Below the pieces are notes generated by a model. The model was not told the origin of the DNA. It worked only from the letters and a program-made list of their open reading frames with translations, and searched no databases. The translations under genes were made by a program, and so were the position numbers. 64,000 nt of DNA from Pisolithus tinctorius (lineage: Eukaryota; Basidiomycota; Agaricomycetes; Boletales; Pisolithaceae): the NCBI GenBank assembly GCA_024663395.1, contig JANFAH010000003.1, positions 4,278,001-4,342,000 of the forward strand, read 5' to 3'. Positions 9,144 to 17,986 of the stretch are shown here, in pieces; the first letter of the stretch is position 1; each line of letters begins with the position of its first letter.

Positions 9144-10735
9144 TGGTCATCTATCGCTACGAGTCTGATACTGTATGCGATGTTCCTATTGAACGGTCCG
9201 AGGGTCCTGTTGCAGAGCGCTCTCCACGCTGTTTCGTTGCGGCTCAGCCTGGATGCGTCGCCTTCAGCGGTTGGGCAATCCCTGCTTCCGTGCCCATGCG
9301 TTCCACATCTGAAACATTCTCCTGAGCATACCATCGCTGTCCCGGGTTTGAGAGGGTACGGTGTGTACTCGGTGACTCGCGCTGAGTCTCCGTGCTTCGT
9401 GATCCACGCTGTGAGCTGTGCCGTGTATTTCCTTTGTCCTTCCTCGTCGTTGGGGTGGTGTGGGACTTGTTCTAACCCTTTCTGCACGATCTCCTTCACT
9501 TCCTCGGTGGGCGGGTTGTATGGCGTGTTGCGTCTCGGCGTCTGTTGGAGTGCGAATCGTGTGTTTGGATGTGCCGTCGACGGTGAGGCTCGAGGGCTGG
9601 TACGGGATACTGCTACTTGCCCGATGGTGAGTCGTTGGAGTTGCGCTGTAATGTCCGCCGCTGTTGCCCTTTTGGTTGCCTCCAGTTTCTGCATTAGTCT
9701 TGAGTCTCGTTCCTCCTCTTTCCTCTTCCTCTCCTCTATTTCCTCGCGCTCCTGCTTCAGTTTCGACGTACTCAGGTCTTTCACATCATCCGTAAACTCT
9801 TTCCACGTCGTGTATTCTTCGTCTAGTAGCTTTTTAACCGCCTTGGGGAGCTGCTTCTTGACTTGCCATATTAGCGTAGGTCCCTTCTCGATTTTTGCTA
9901 GTCTTGCAAGTTCCATCGCTTCTTCCGCCCACTTTACATGTGCCCACACCTTCTGACGTCCTACTGTCTTGATTGCTCCTACGTCTTCCTCTGCCATCTT
10001 GTGTTTGAGTAGTTCGGTCTGGTATTCTTCCGATGTCAGCGTTGCGCTCTTTGTTGTGGGCCACCTGTCGTTGAACGCTTTGACTACGTCGTCCCAACTA
10101 GCGCGTTGGGTCGCTGTGAGGTCATCGTACCAGCGTTCTGCTGGTGACCCTGTCCCTAGGTAGTTTGCCAGCGCTTGGATCTTCTGCGCATCGGTGGATA
10201 GTGGGTTTAGGAACAGCATGCTGCGATTGAACGCTTTGATGAAGTCGCTGGCGTTCTCCATTTCCGCCCGATCTCCATAGAAAAGGGGAACTGCTTCCGC
10301 CATTCTTCTTGGTCGTTGCGCTAAGGCTGGGGCTGTTGTGGTTGGGGGTGCTGGGTGTACTGTCGGGTGCGGTGGGGCTGGAGGTACGGCTGGGAGTGTG
10401 GTATTCTGCGGTGCTGACTGCTCTGGGTCTGTGAGCGAGTACGGGGGTAGTGCTACTGGGGCTGAATGTGTTCGTTCTCTGGTGCGTCGGGGTTCTGCTG
10501 ATGAGGCTGGTGGGGTCGGTAGCGCTAGTGTTGGGAACGCTACCCGTAGGTCGTATCGGCTAGTGTACTCGCCGTCCGTTCCGGTGTCTGGTATGTCGTC
10601 TACGGACAGGTAATCCCGTAGGGGCGATGGCGCGTTGTCTGACGTTTGTGATTCTGATGGGAACGAGTAGTCGCTGTTGTGTGATGTTCCAAGCGGTGAC
10701 CACGATGGTGAGCTGTCAGGTGTGCGTCCGGTCAT
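9119..10735 (-). CDS. gag: Gyp1 Gag (capsid/nucleocapsid) protein
   Basis: The ATG at 10735 is the first in frame (an upstream in-frame GTG at 10750 is less likely) and gives 538 residues. An acidic, Pro/Ser-rich N-terminus is followed by a retrotransposon-gag core around residues 170-330 (ADFIKAFN-like motif, RWYDDLTATQRASWDDVVKAF). Next come a charged coiled-coil stretch (EREEIEERKRKEEERD) and a C-terminal CCHC zinc knuckle, CFRCGTHGHGSRDC, about residues 474-487. Gag packages the RNA and forms the virus-like particle in the cytoplasm. About 243 bp of leader separates the 5' LTR from the start codon. The 3' end overlaps the -1 pol frame at the frameshift signal. Confidence 0.92.
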   Translation of the reverse strand: MTGRTPDSSPSWSPLGTSHNSDYSFPSESQTSDNAPSPLRDYLSVDDIPDTGTDGEYTSRYDLRVAFPTLALPTPPASSAEPRRTRERTHSAPVALPPYSLTDPEQSAPQNTTLPAVPPAPPHPTVHPAPPTTTAPALAQRPRRMAEAVPLFYGDRAEMENASDFIKAFNRSMLFLNPLSTDAQKIQALANYLGTGSPAERWYDDLTATQRASWDDVVKAFNDRWPTTKSATLTSEEYQTELLKHKMAEEDVGAIKTVGRQKVWAHVKWAEEAMELARLAKIEKGPTLIWQVKKQLPKAVKKLLDEEYTTWKEFTDDVKDLSTSKLKQEREEIEERKRKEEERDSRLMQKLEATKRATAADITAQLQRLTIGQVAVSRTSPRASPSTAHPNTRFALQQTPRRNTPYNPPTEEVKEIVQKGLEQVPHHPNDEEGQRKYTAQLTAWITKHGDSARVTEYTPYPLKPGTAMVCSGECFRCGTHGHGSRDCPTAEGDASRLSRNETAWRALCNRTLGPFNRNIAYSIRLVAIDDQGNETGSL

Positions 10736-10955
10736 GAAACGGCCCAGCACGTTGCGAGGTTGGTTTCTGTTCGGCAGTTTGGTAGCGGTGTAGCGGTTAG
10801 TTTGGGGATTTTCTACTCAGCTGGTTCTGCTTTATATCCTTCTCCGCGTGTTGGTCGTGCGGTTGCCTTGTGTTCGGTCGGTGACGGTTCGGTACGGTGT
10901 CTGTTCGGTGTTGCGGTGCGGTGTTGCGGTGTCTGTTTAACGGTTTACCTGGGTC

Positions 10956-10975
10956 GGATCGCACGCTCGTCACCA
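10956..10975 (-). other. Putative primer-binding site of Gyp1
   Basis: Three nt inside the 5' LTR the minus strand reads TGGTGACGAGCG. It begins with the TGG expected to pair with a tRNA CCA end. I could not assign the tRNA. Confidence 0.45.
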
Positions 10976-10978
10976 AGA

Positions 10979-11125
10979 TGGAGTGGTGGTCTCTTAGTGC
11001 TGTATCGTACTGTCTGTCGTCGTATCCTGTGTTCTACCGCTATGTTCATGTCCACGTCTGCCTCCGTCTGACTAAGCCAATGTGGCTGTGTCCTCATCTC
11101 CTGTCCCCCTGGTTCCCCTACTCCA
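10979..11125 (-). repeat. 5' LTR of Gyp1 (147 bp)
   Basis: It is identical to 4893-5039 and followed on the plus strand by GCGT, the duplicated target. At 147 bp it is short for a Ty3/gypsy LTR. The leader beyond it (about 10870-10935) has short reiterations of GGTGTTGCGGT that could fold. Confidence 0.93.
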
Positions 11126-11860
11126 GCGTCCCGTTGATTGCACCGACAGCGTCAGCAAAAAAAGGGAAAAATTTGGGGTTATCGCGAATAGTTGGGTGGA
11201 CGGGGGCATCACTGTGCAGCAATCATACGTACTTGCTGTATATATCACGAGACAAGAATGCGAACAGAATTTTTTTGAAGTACCTGGAACGACGATTAAT
11301 CCACCGAAAATGGCGCGGTCGAAGACTTACTTGGAGATCATGCCATTCGACCTTTGAAAACGTTCACCTACATGTCTGATGGACAAACCGGTGACAGAGG
11401 TATATAGAAAGATCGCGAGTTGCTCTTCGAGCTTGACGTGTTTGGAAGGACCGATTCCATGCTGTTGGAGCTCCCGCAATAAGATGTCGAATACGTGCTT
11501 GTGAACTGCGAGTTCTGTACAAATTCGCTCGGGATGGCCGATCAACAATTCGGCTACCCACCCACTCCCAGTCAGGATCGACGTGTGGTATGGAATCGGG
11601 TCAGCACGCTGCGTCGCTTCCGCGACGGCCTGTAGAGCATCTGCCAACACGAGTAGCAGGGATAAGAGTTGGAGGTGATGGTGGATGAGGATAAGAATGA
11701 GGAGTTTGCGGCATCGATAGTGGTCGTCGTTGATGTTGATGTGCCTTTCCTCGGTCTCGTCGTCTGCAGCATCAGGAGGATCCCCACCCATCAGGTTCCT
11801 AGTTATGCCCGACTCGTCAGCCATGACAGTTGTGTTGCGGTTATCGATATCGCCTACATC

Positions 11861-11976
11861 TCCTCCTAAATTGGAGCTCCGCTTGAACTCTGTATGCTTA
11901 TGTCATGAAGGCCTGGGACTTTTTTTTGGGTTTTTTCACCTGGATTCTTTGTGGGACTTCGTTACCGAACTAGCTC
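11861..11976 (-). repeat. Right terminal inverted repeat of Harbinger element 2
   Basis: Inverted copy of 2145-2260 with two mismatches. It ends ...GAACTAGCTC and is followed by the target duplication TAT. The transposase start codon is only 37 bp inside it (11824), so the repeat probably carries the transposase promoter. Confidence 0.92.
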
Positions 11977-12023
11977 TATATGTTTTGCATAAGGAAGCGG
12001 AAATTCCGCTACCGTTCGGGCCC
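11977..12023. other. Probable detached right end of Harbinger element 1
   Basis: About 47 bp remain CpG-rich (GCGGAAATTCCGC, ACCGTTCGGGCCC) before the sequence becomes CpG-poor. Read on the minus strand they start GGGCCCGAACGG, a plausible PIF/Harbinger terminus. Added to 2024-2144, they give element 1 a 5' region of about 168 bp before its Myb gene, against 218 bp in element 2. The matching left end is not in the window, so this is inference. Confidence 0.4.
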
Positions 12024-12609
12024 TACTAACTTGTATAGTTCCCTATAGGTACTATACTCAATATAAGTAGCTTGACAGACTACTGAGGTTCCCTATAGAT
12101 TCCTCTCTGGGTTTCCCCTCTGCAACCCCACAAACTTCTTCATTACAACATATGTGTGGGCTTGTGGAGGAGCAGGATAATAAAAATTATGCATGGGCCA
12201 TCTGTCAAGAGATAGATAACAGTGTGACACATAGATGGGTCTGTTGATGGCATGATGCATGCTGTCATCATTGAAAGGGAGGCCTGTCCATGTAATGATG
12301 CAGCCAGTCAAATATCAAGGCAGGCCCATCCATTTGCTTATAGCTGATATCACAACTTATGAATGGGGCCCTTCCAGGATGCATCAGAGAGTGCTACAAC
12401 ATATAGACAGGCCCAAAGATAATAGGCCACCCATTGATAGGACATAAGAGTGGGCCTGTACAGGCCCACTGATAAATGGGTGCATGGCACTTCAACACAT
12501 GGACAGGCCCTTGAAAGGAGCAAAGCATCCAGTAGCAACAGATGTGAGGGGTGTTATGCTCCAATGCAGTGACTTTGTCAAATGGATGGAGGGACACACT
12601 ATGAGCTGA
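12024..12609. repeat. Degenerate minisatellite and old CpG-poor DNA
   Basis: From about 12130 to 12510 there are spaced cores such as GGGCCAT, GGCAGGCCCATC and ATGGACAGGCCC, related to the better-preserved array at 21774-22680. At 12024-12120 the word TTCCCTATAG recurs. The last 60 bp match, in inverted orientation, 38005-38065. No gene was recognised. Confidence 0.6.
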
Positions 12610-13119
12610 TGTCAAGTTTTGGGATGTCCAGGTTGAGGCCAGACCAGAGACTGAGGCAGGTGTGAGGCCAAGGGGTCAGGATCAGGAGGGGAGTCAAAGG
12701 TACAGATGGTTGGACTGATTGGACTTAACGACTGAGGATACAGCGCTATTCCCTTGCATGGATCTCAGTCCGAGTCTGAGGCCAAGACAGGGTTATCAGA
12801 GTATACTTAGTTGATTTCAGACTAAGGAGTACAGGCTGAGTATCAAAGAGCTTATATACTAGAAGTAACTATGGTATGGAGACCGGTAATGCTGGTCTCA
12901 CAAGGATTGCTAAGACAATTGGTAAGACAGGGATTAGTAATGTATGACTAAGGTAGCAGAGACTGGGACAGGACCAGGCAGGACTTAACCAAAATGACAT
13001 GCACTGCAAAGCAGTGCTTACTGTGCTAGACCAACTGGGGACATGGGACTGGCAAGGCCGAGGCCGGACTGAGTGAGTGTGAGGCCAAGCCTGGCTGGGG
13101 TTGAGGCATGGCTATGACA
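12610..13119 (-). repeat. 3' LTR of Gyp2 (510 bp)
   Basis: It aligns along its whole length with 19379-19903, apart from a 15-bp indel and scattered transitions. In transcript order it is preceded by AAGAGGGGGATAC, a plausible polypurine tract. Confidence 0.9.
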
Positions 13120-13239
13120 GTATCCCCCTCTTAGGGGTTGAACCCATGAGACCCCTGCAAGAGTGGTAGGCTGAGTTCAAAAAACTGATACTTGTGGCCT
13201 GCTAAGCCCTTTGCATCTTTCCTTTACATCCTCTTCATC

Positions 13240-14326
13240 ATGTCTGACTCAAGACCAATCAACACCACTGATAACAACAATGAGGGCCAGGCCATCATCG
13301 ACTGGACCCAGGTGTCAGAAGATGCCATCAAATATGATACCAATGACAAAGAAGAGACGATGAGGGCCAAGGCCAAAGAGAGGAAGCAGTGCAAGGTGGC
13401 TGAGCAAGCCCAGCGGGAGGAACAGGCTCGGCTGGAGGCCGAGAGAGCAGAGAGGGAGAGAGTTGAGGCCGAGAGAGCAGAGCGGGAGAGGGCTGAGGCT
13501 GAGCGGGCAGAGAGAGAGGCTGAAGAGAAGAAGGTGTGCAAAGAGGAGGAGAGATGGGAGGCTGAGCACAAGCACAAGGCCAAGGCCAGCAAGGGTGATG
13601 AGGCCAGTGCTAGTGGTGAGGCTGGGGGTGAAGTGAAGCAGGTGGTAATGGACCCTGGGTGAGTATATTTTTTGATCTGGTGCGTGTTTTTCTTCTAACC
13701 TCCTTTTCAGTTGTACTCACTGCACCCAGGCTCAAGTCATCTGTGAGTTTGTCGTAGATGGCAACAAGAAGTGCATGGCATGTGTGCACTGCAATTTATC
13801 AAAAGGCAAGTGTTGCTGGCCCGGGGATGGGAAAGACCCCGAAGCCAGTCCCAAGGCTGTTGGGAGATTGGACAAAGGGAAGAAGAGGAAGATCAACAAG
13901 GAGAATGCCAAGGCCAGGCCCAGCAAACAGAAGTGGGCGAAGACAAGTGCGAGGCCAACCGAGGTCCTGGACCTCGATGAGCCCAAGGCTAGCAGAAGCA
14001 GGCAGAGGGAGGCCAGCGCAGAAAGGTACTTGGGCTTGGAAGACAAGCTTGAACACCTTATCGATGTGGCAGGGCTGATTGCCAATAACTTGGCCAGCCT
14101 CTTTGAACTCCACAAGACTGCAGTCAAGAACTCAGGCTGCATCACTGACACTCTTGAGTTGCTACTCGATGAATCATATGGCTTTGGAATGGCAGTGTCC
14201 CCTTCAGACTCAGGCTCATCTGAGCTCGACTCTGATGAGTTGCACAAGGAAGCTGACTGGTTGAAGAACCACAGTGAAGACGAGGAGGGGGAGGCCAAGG
14301 GGGAAGATGAGGACATGGCCGAGTAG
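13240..14326 (+). CDS. Antisense accessory protein of Gyp2: coiled coil plus Zn2Cys6-like cluster
   Basis: Exon 1 (13240-13658) and exon 2 (13711-14326) join in phase 2 across a 52-nt intron (GTGAGT..TTCAG) to give 344 residues with no stop. Residues 40-115 are a charged coiled coil with repeated ERAERER and EAERAER units. Right after the intron comes a cysteine cluster (residues 141-175): CTHC, then C at 151, then CMACVHC, then CC-Trp, spaced much like a fungal Zn2Cys6 domain. A basic patch (KGKKRKINKE) and an acidic Ser/Asp/Glu-rich tail follow. It is transcribed opposite to gag-pol, starting 120 bp from the 3' LTR. Three Gyp3 copies carry a homologous gene in the same place. A nuclear, possibly DNA-binding, regulatory role is my inference; the family is not one I can name. 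Confidence 0.75.
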
Positions 14327-14513
14327 GGTACATAGCATAGCACCTTTGTTAACCTTCTGCGAATGTCATGTGTCTGGTGCCCAGTGTCCGGTATCAGTCT
14401 TGTATAGTAAGTGAGCACAAACAAGAAAAAGAAAACAAAGTAAGTAAGGGATCAAAGAAAGCTAGATACTGATAGAAAACAGAAACAGAAACTGAGGCTG
14501 GTGAGACCAGTCC

Positions 14514-15992
14514 TCATTGGTATGGGCTGGGTTTACTGGGGTAGCTGGAGTGAAACTCTTGTACAAGTTCAGAGGCATTGTCGAGCTCTGTAGCAAGTAC
14601 CCAAGTGGTCTCTTCATCGGTCCCCTCACAGCTGGTCCACTGGACTAAGTACTGAAGCCAACACTGGCAACGCTGGTTAACCTTAGAGTCAAGGATTTCT
14701 GCTACCTCGAACTCTAGATCACCATTGACTTCAACTGGTGGGGGTGGCAGTTGAGTCCAGTTCAGGATGGTATTAGGGATGGCTGGCTCGAGTTGGGACA
14801 TGTGGGAGACCAGGTGGACTGTGTGCATTGAGTCCAGTAGGTGCAGTGTGAATGAATGAGTACTGGCCTGAGCTATGACTGGATACAGCCCAAGGTTTTT
14901 CTCCAAGAGCTTCTTGGAAGGCCAAGTTGACCAGAAGTATTTGGCTTTGACATATACTTGGTCACTGACCTTGAAGTCTGGAGCCAGCATGCATTTAGCA
15001 TTGGCTGGTCCTTGATAGCACTGTTGTGTGAGGGTCATCTCCTCATGTAGGTATTGGTGCAGTGAGTCTAGGTCAACTGCATAGTCATGAGCCTGAGTGG
15101 AAGTGAGGTTGTGCTCTGGGTACACCAAGATGTTAGGGTGGTATCCCTTATTAGCAAAGAATGGTGAGATGCCAGTAGTAGCACTAGGGGCATTGTTATA
15201 AGTGAACTTGGCCAAAGGTAGTAGCTTGGCCCAATTGTCCTGCTGGTAGTTGCAGTACACTCAGAGGTATTGCTCAAGAGTTTGGTTGGTCCTTTCAGTC
15301 TGGCCATCACCCTCGGAGTGGTAGCCCAAGGTGAAGTGTAAGCGCATGTCTAAAGCCTTACTGAGTGACCAGAAGAAATGAGATACGAACTCTGAGCCTT
15401 GGTCTGATGTTACATGGGCCAGCACTCTGTGCTTTGAAAAGACATGGAGTAGGAATAGTTTGGCAAGTTCTGGGGCTGTGATAGTGTCATGGGTTGGGAT
15501 GAATATGGCCTGCTTGGAAAGCTGGTCAACTACTATGAGGATGGCCATGAAGCTGGTTGAGGCTGGGAGTTGCTCAATGAAATCCATAGATATGGAATTC
15601 CATGGCTTCTCTGGCACTGGAAGTTGTTTGAGGAGGCTGTAAGGCTGGTGGTGGGGAACCTTGGCCCAAGTGCAGGCTGTGCAAGACTGGACATAGTCCT
15701 TGACAAATGTCCTGAGGCCAGGCCAGGTATACTCACGCCAAATGAGCTCTAGTGTGCAGTTTTGGCTGAAGTGGCTGGACAGGGGATGGTCATGCTTAAG
15801 CTGCAAGACCCTAAGATGGAGATCATTTGAGTCTGGCACGTAGATCCTTCCATCAAGCCAAAGGAAGCTGGTGTCATCTACTGACCACCAGGGATCAGAC
15901 ATGTCAGACAGGTGGATTTGTGAGACTGGGTCGTCCAGCAGTGCTGTCAGGATGTCATTATGGAGCTTTTCTATATCCATTAGTGCAACCGA
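14514..15992 (-). pseudogene. pol: Gyp2 integrase and chromodomain, truncated pol remnant
   Basis: The frame shows the integrase HHCC finger (LKHDHPLSSHF and CTAC), the catalytic core (ISMDFIEQLP, TSDQGSEFVSHFF, EGDGQTERTNQTL), a Gypsy C-terminal segment and a chromodomain (FEVAEILDSKVN, YLVQWTSCEGTDEETTW). One in-frame TGA at 15261-15263 lies between EQYL and VYCNY. It is probably a decayed CGA, because copies B and E read through at this point. The protein is cut at its N-terminal side at 15992 by the 1.8-kb element. Chromodomains target chromovirus integration to heterochromatin, which fits this nested landscape. Confidence 0.88.
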
Positions 15993-17807
15993 TGTCACAC
16001 GCCAAAGGTGTTTGGTGAGGTGGACATGGACATAGCTGATGAATGGAGATGAAGACCATAGCCCTCATGCGAGGAAGGACAGCCAGAAATGCCAGCAGTC
16101 ATCCCTCACACAAGAATGAGTCATCAATGCCAAAGAAAAGAAAAGGGGAAAGTGAGTTAAGCACTGGTTAAAAATCTTAAGCACCTGTGTATGGCATTCC
16201 AGTTTTTGACATATCTCTGCCATTTCTGCAGATACCGAAACCATTCCCACACTCACTTGTAGTGCTCAGCCATGCGATCCTACCTTCCAAAATTGGAAAG
16301 GATCTGCACACCCCACATGTTTCTACAGCACTCCCTCCAAAAGACACTCATTTTGCTAATTCTTCTGATATGGCCACCTCCACATCAATCATTTCACTTG
16401 TCCCCTTTGCTAGGGACCATGGCTATGTATATCTACCAGGAGTTCCTACCAGCTTCTGTCCTGAAGCATCCTGGTACATCCCATCCTCATCTGCCCCCTC
16501 TCAGCCCATCCAGCTTGGACAGCGTGTTCTTTTTGTCAGTATGACCTCTAGGAGGACATTCTTTGGTCGCCTCAGGTCTGTCATTCATTTGGAAAGGTCT
16601 TATGTGGTCATTTCAGTCTCTCCAGTCCAAGAAGCATATGGATCCTTCCTCCCTGCTCCCTGCAACGTCTTCATATCTGTCTCATCCATCATTCTCCCAA
16701 AATTGTGACAGCTACAGTATAATCTACTGTTCTCCACTCTCCCTGATCACATCCATGATGAGTATGATGCACATCTTGCCTCCTTGTTGCAAGATACAGC
16801 AGAAGACACTCCCCCTTCATCCTCTCTTCCAACAGAGCCTCATTCATGAAGTATCTATTTGCTTCACTGAGAGGATGGTTTGGGGGGGAAAGTTGTGATC
16901 CCCTATGCTCCTGTCACCCCACAGACCCCCAAAGCTTGACCCCTGTTGACATCTGACTCACCCTGTCTGCTTTTGGATGTACTGTATCAACATCAGATCA
17001 GCACTGCCTCTCTGTCATCCCACTTTGGCCCAAAGGAGATCTCTTTGAGATGTGACATGCACAGCCTCCCCCTAATGCAATTCCAGTGTGCTTTCCCAGT
17101 TCCTGACATTACTTGACTCATACTTTGACATTCTGACTGTCTTTGACTCACCTATTGCCAATACTTACCAATCTTTTGACTTTGCTTACTGATTCTTTGC
17201 TTTTTGGCTTACTTACCCTTACCAGTGCTTACCAATGCTTTCTAAGATGATTACTCATCGCTTACATTCCTTACTCATCAGTTACCAATCACTTACCAAG
17301 TGTTTGCACCTTGTTTTCCATAGGCAATGCCCCTGTACTGTATATAAATCACTGTACTTAGATAGCTGAAAAAGAAGAAGACATCAGAGAGCCCCTCTTG
17401 CTCGCATTTTATCATCACTCAGTGAATCATTCATCAGTTTCGATAGTTGAGACTTTATTAAGGGTCTAGCTATCATCTGCTTCACTTATAATTGTCTATC
17501 ATCAATCAGCTTCACTCCAAGTCCTCCCTGAGCTCAGTGCAGCTCAGGACATTGAATTAAGTCGCCATCCATCCTTCTGTAGGCTGACAGCAGTCTACCC
17601 TATCACTTCCTATCACATTCTTGCTCCCTCTTTGTCAGGAGCACCCCCAACCCCCAGCACTCATCTTTGAGTGTTGCAGCTTGCAAAAACCCACCCAGAT
17701 CAAAGGTTCTACATCTAGGTACCACATAGGCACACCACCACTCACTTTCATTGTCTTTTGTGTTGGTTTTGGTTGGTTTCCACCACAGAACCTCACTTTG
17801 ACTCACA
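15993..17807 (+). mobile_element. 1.8-kb TG..CA element, copy 1
   Basis: It begins TGTCACACGCC and ends TTTGACTCACA. Copies at 33323-35110 and 55002-56817 share both ends. It carries a two-exon ORF, then a G7 run (about 16881-16887) and a TATA-like TATATAAAT near 17340. A solo LTR with an ORF in U3 is the simplest reading. Flanks do not duplicate: the left flank is integrase, the right flank is at the protease active site, so the intervening pol was lost, perhaps by recombination between two such elements. Confidence 0.65.
16039..16849 (+). pseudogene. Two-exon ORF of the 1.8-kb element, copy 1
   Basis: Exon 1 is 16039-16155, the intron 16156-16231 (76 nt, ending TTCTGCAG) and exon 2 16232-16849. 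The conceptual protein is 244 codons. Exon 1 is hydrophilic with a basic Lys/Arg end. Exon 2 contains LPSKIGKDLHTPHV, PFARDHGYVYLPGV and PVQEAYGSFLPAP, all shared with copy 3. Nonsense codons interrupt both exons: TGA in exon 1 after TQE and at its last codon, and TGA after IILPKL in exon 2. Other copies show CAA or CGA at some of these positions, so the changes are CpG transitions. No family is recognised. The frame is conserved between copies 1 and 3, which suggests it once encoded a protein. Confidence 0.5.
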
Positions 17808-17976
17808 CTGGAGTCCACTAAAGTATGAAGCCAAGGTAAATCATGGTTTTCTATAATGATGTACAGGGTCAAAGAGTTCAGGCTGGAAAGAGCAGATGCA
17901 TTGAGACAAGCCTCCAAGTTTGCACAACTGGAGTCAACACAGCTCCCAGATTGTGCAGAGTTTTGGGAGCTGCTAC
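17808..17976 (-). pseudogene. pol: Gyp2 protease N-terminal fragment
   Basis: In the -1 frame after the slippery site the sequence runs open through LPWLHTLVDSS, where the retropepsin active site (usually LVDSG) is cut exactly by the end of the 1.8-kb element at 17807. The remainder of protease, reverse transcriptase and RNase H is absent. Confidence 0.65.
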
Positions 17977-17986
17977 CTATTTTTTT
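17940..17986 (-). promoter_or_regulatory. -1 frameshift signal at the gag stop of Gyp2
   Basis: Gag codons ACA AAA AAA TAG place A AAA AAA (17986-17980) directly before the stop. Seven nt later a 9-bp perfect stem follows: CAGCTCCCA (17972-17964) with TGGGAGCTG (17948-17940). The -1 frame is open into protease. Confidence 0.78.

Larger units (their letters stand above)
4893..11125 (-). mobile_element. Intact Ty3/gypsy-like LTR retrotransposon Gyp1
   Basis: The 6233-bp element has identical 147-bp LTRs starting TGGAGT and ending ACTCCA, flanked by GCGT on both sides (4889-4892 and 11126-11129). Transcription direction is minus: 5' LTR 10979-11125, gag, pol with order protease, reverse transcriptase, RNase H, integrase, then 3' LTR. 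Both open frames are uninterrupted, and the LTRs show no difference by eye, so insertion was recent. Base composition is CpG-rich, unlike the window beyond 12 kb. The host site is the coding sequence of the Harbinger element 2 transposase. Confidence 0.95.
4147..11824 (-). pseudogene. HARBI1-like DDE transposase, broken by Gyp1 insertion and two nonsense codons
   Basis: Pieces on the minus strand are 11824-11331, 11283-11126, [Gyp1 plus one duplicated GCGT], 4888-4591 and 4537-4147. Joined, they give 1341 nt, an exact multiple of three, or about 446 codons. Introns are 11330-11284 (47 nt) and 4590-4538 (53 nt). Landmarks: an N-terminal helix-turn-helix-like region (LSIRHVGERFQRSNGMISK), then NPKFFPFFADAVGAINGTHI, where Asp of the usual DGTHI is Asn, RNRKGFTSQN, and YYLADAGFPN with a catalytic Asp. 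Gyp1 sits exactly inside the GTHI codons. Two further lesions are in-frame TGA codons at 11223-11225 (in YV*LLHSD) and 4444-4446 (in KRRF*ILV). The second is CGA in element 1, so it is a C-to-T change. Confidence 0.9.
2145..11976. mobile_element. PIF/Harbinger-like DNA transposon 2, split by LTR element Gyp1
   Basis: The element is bounded by 116-bp terminal inverted repeats (2145-2260 and 11861-11976), identical at 114 of 116 positions, and flanked on both sides by TAT (2142-2144 and 11977-11979). A 3-bp duplication fits the PIF/Harbinger superfamily, although the usual target is TAA or TTA. Inside are a plus-strand Myb/SANT gene and a minus-strand transposase, convergent. Removing the nested retrotransposon Gyp1 (4893-11125) and one GCGT copy leaves about 3.6 kb, a normal size. 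The transposase is dead, so the element could move only with a transposase supplied from elsewhere. Confidence 0.9.

Noticed and set aside
13192..14326. Host Zn2Cys6 transcription factor gene
   Set aside because: It lies inside Gyp2, and homologues lie at the same place in three Gyp3 copies, so it belongs to the retrotransposons.
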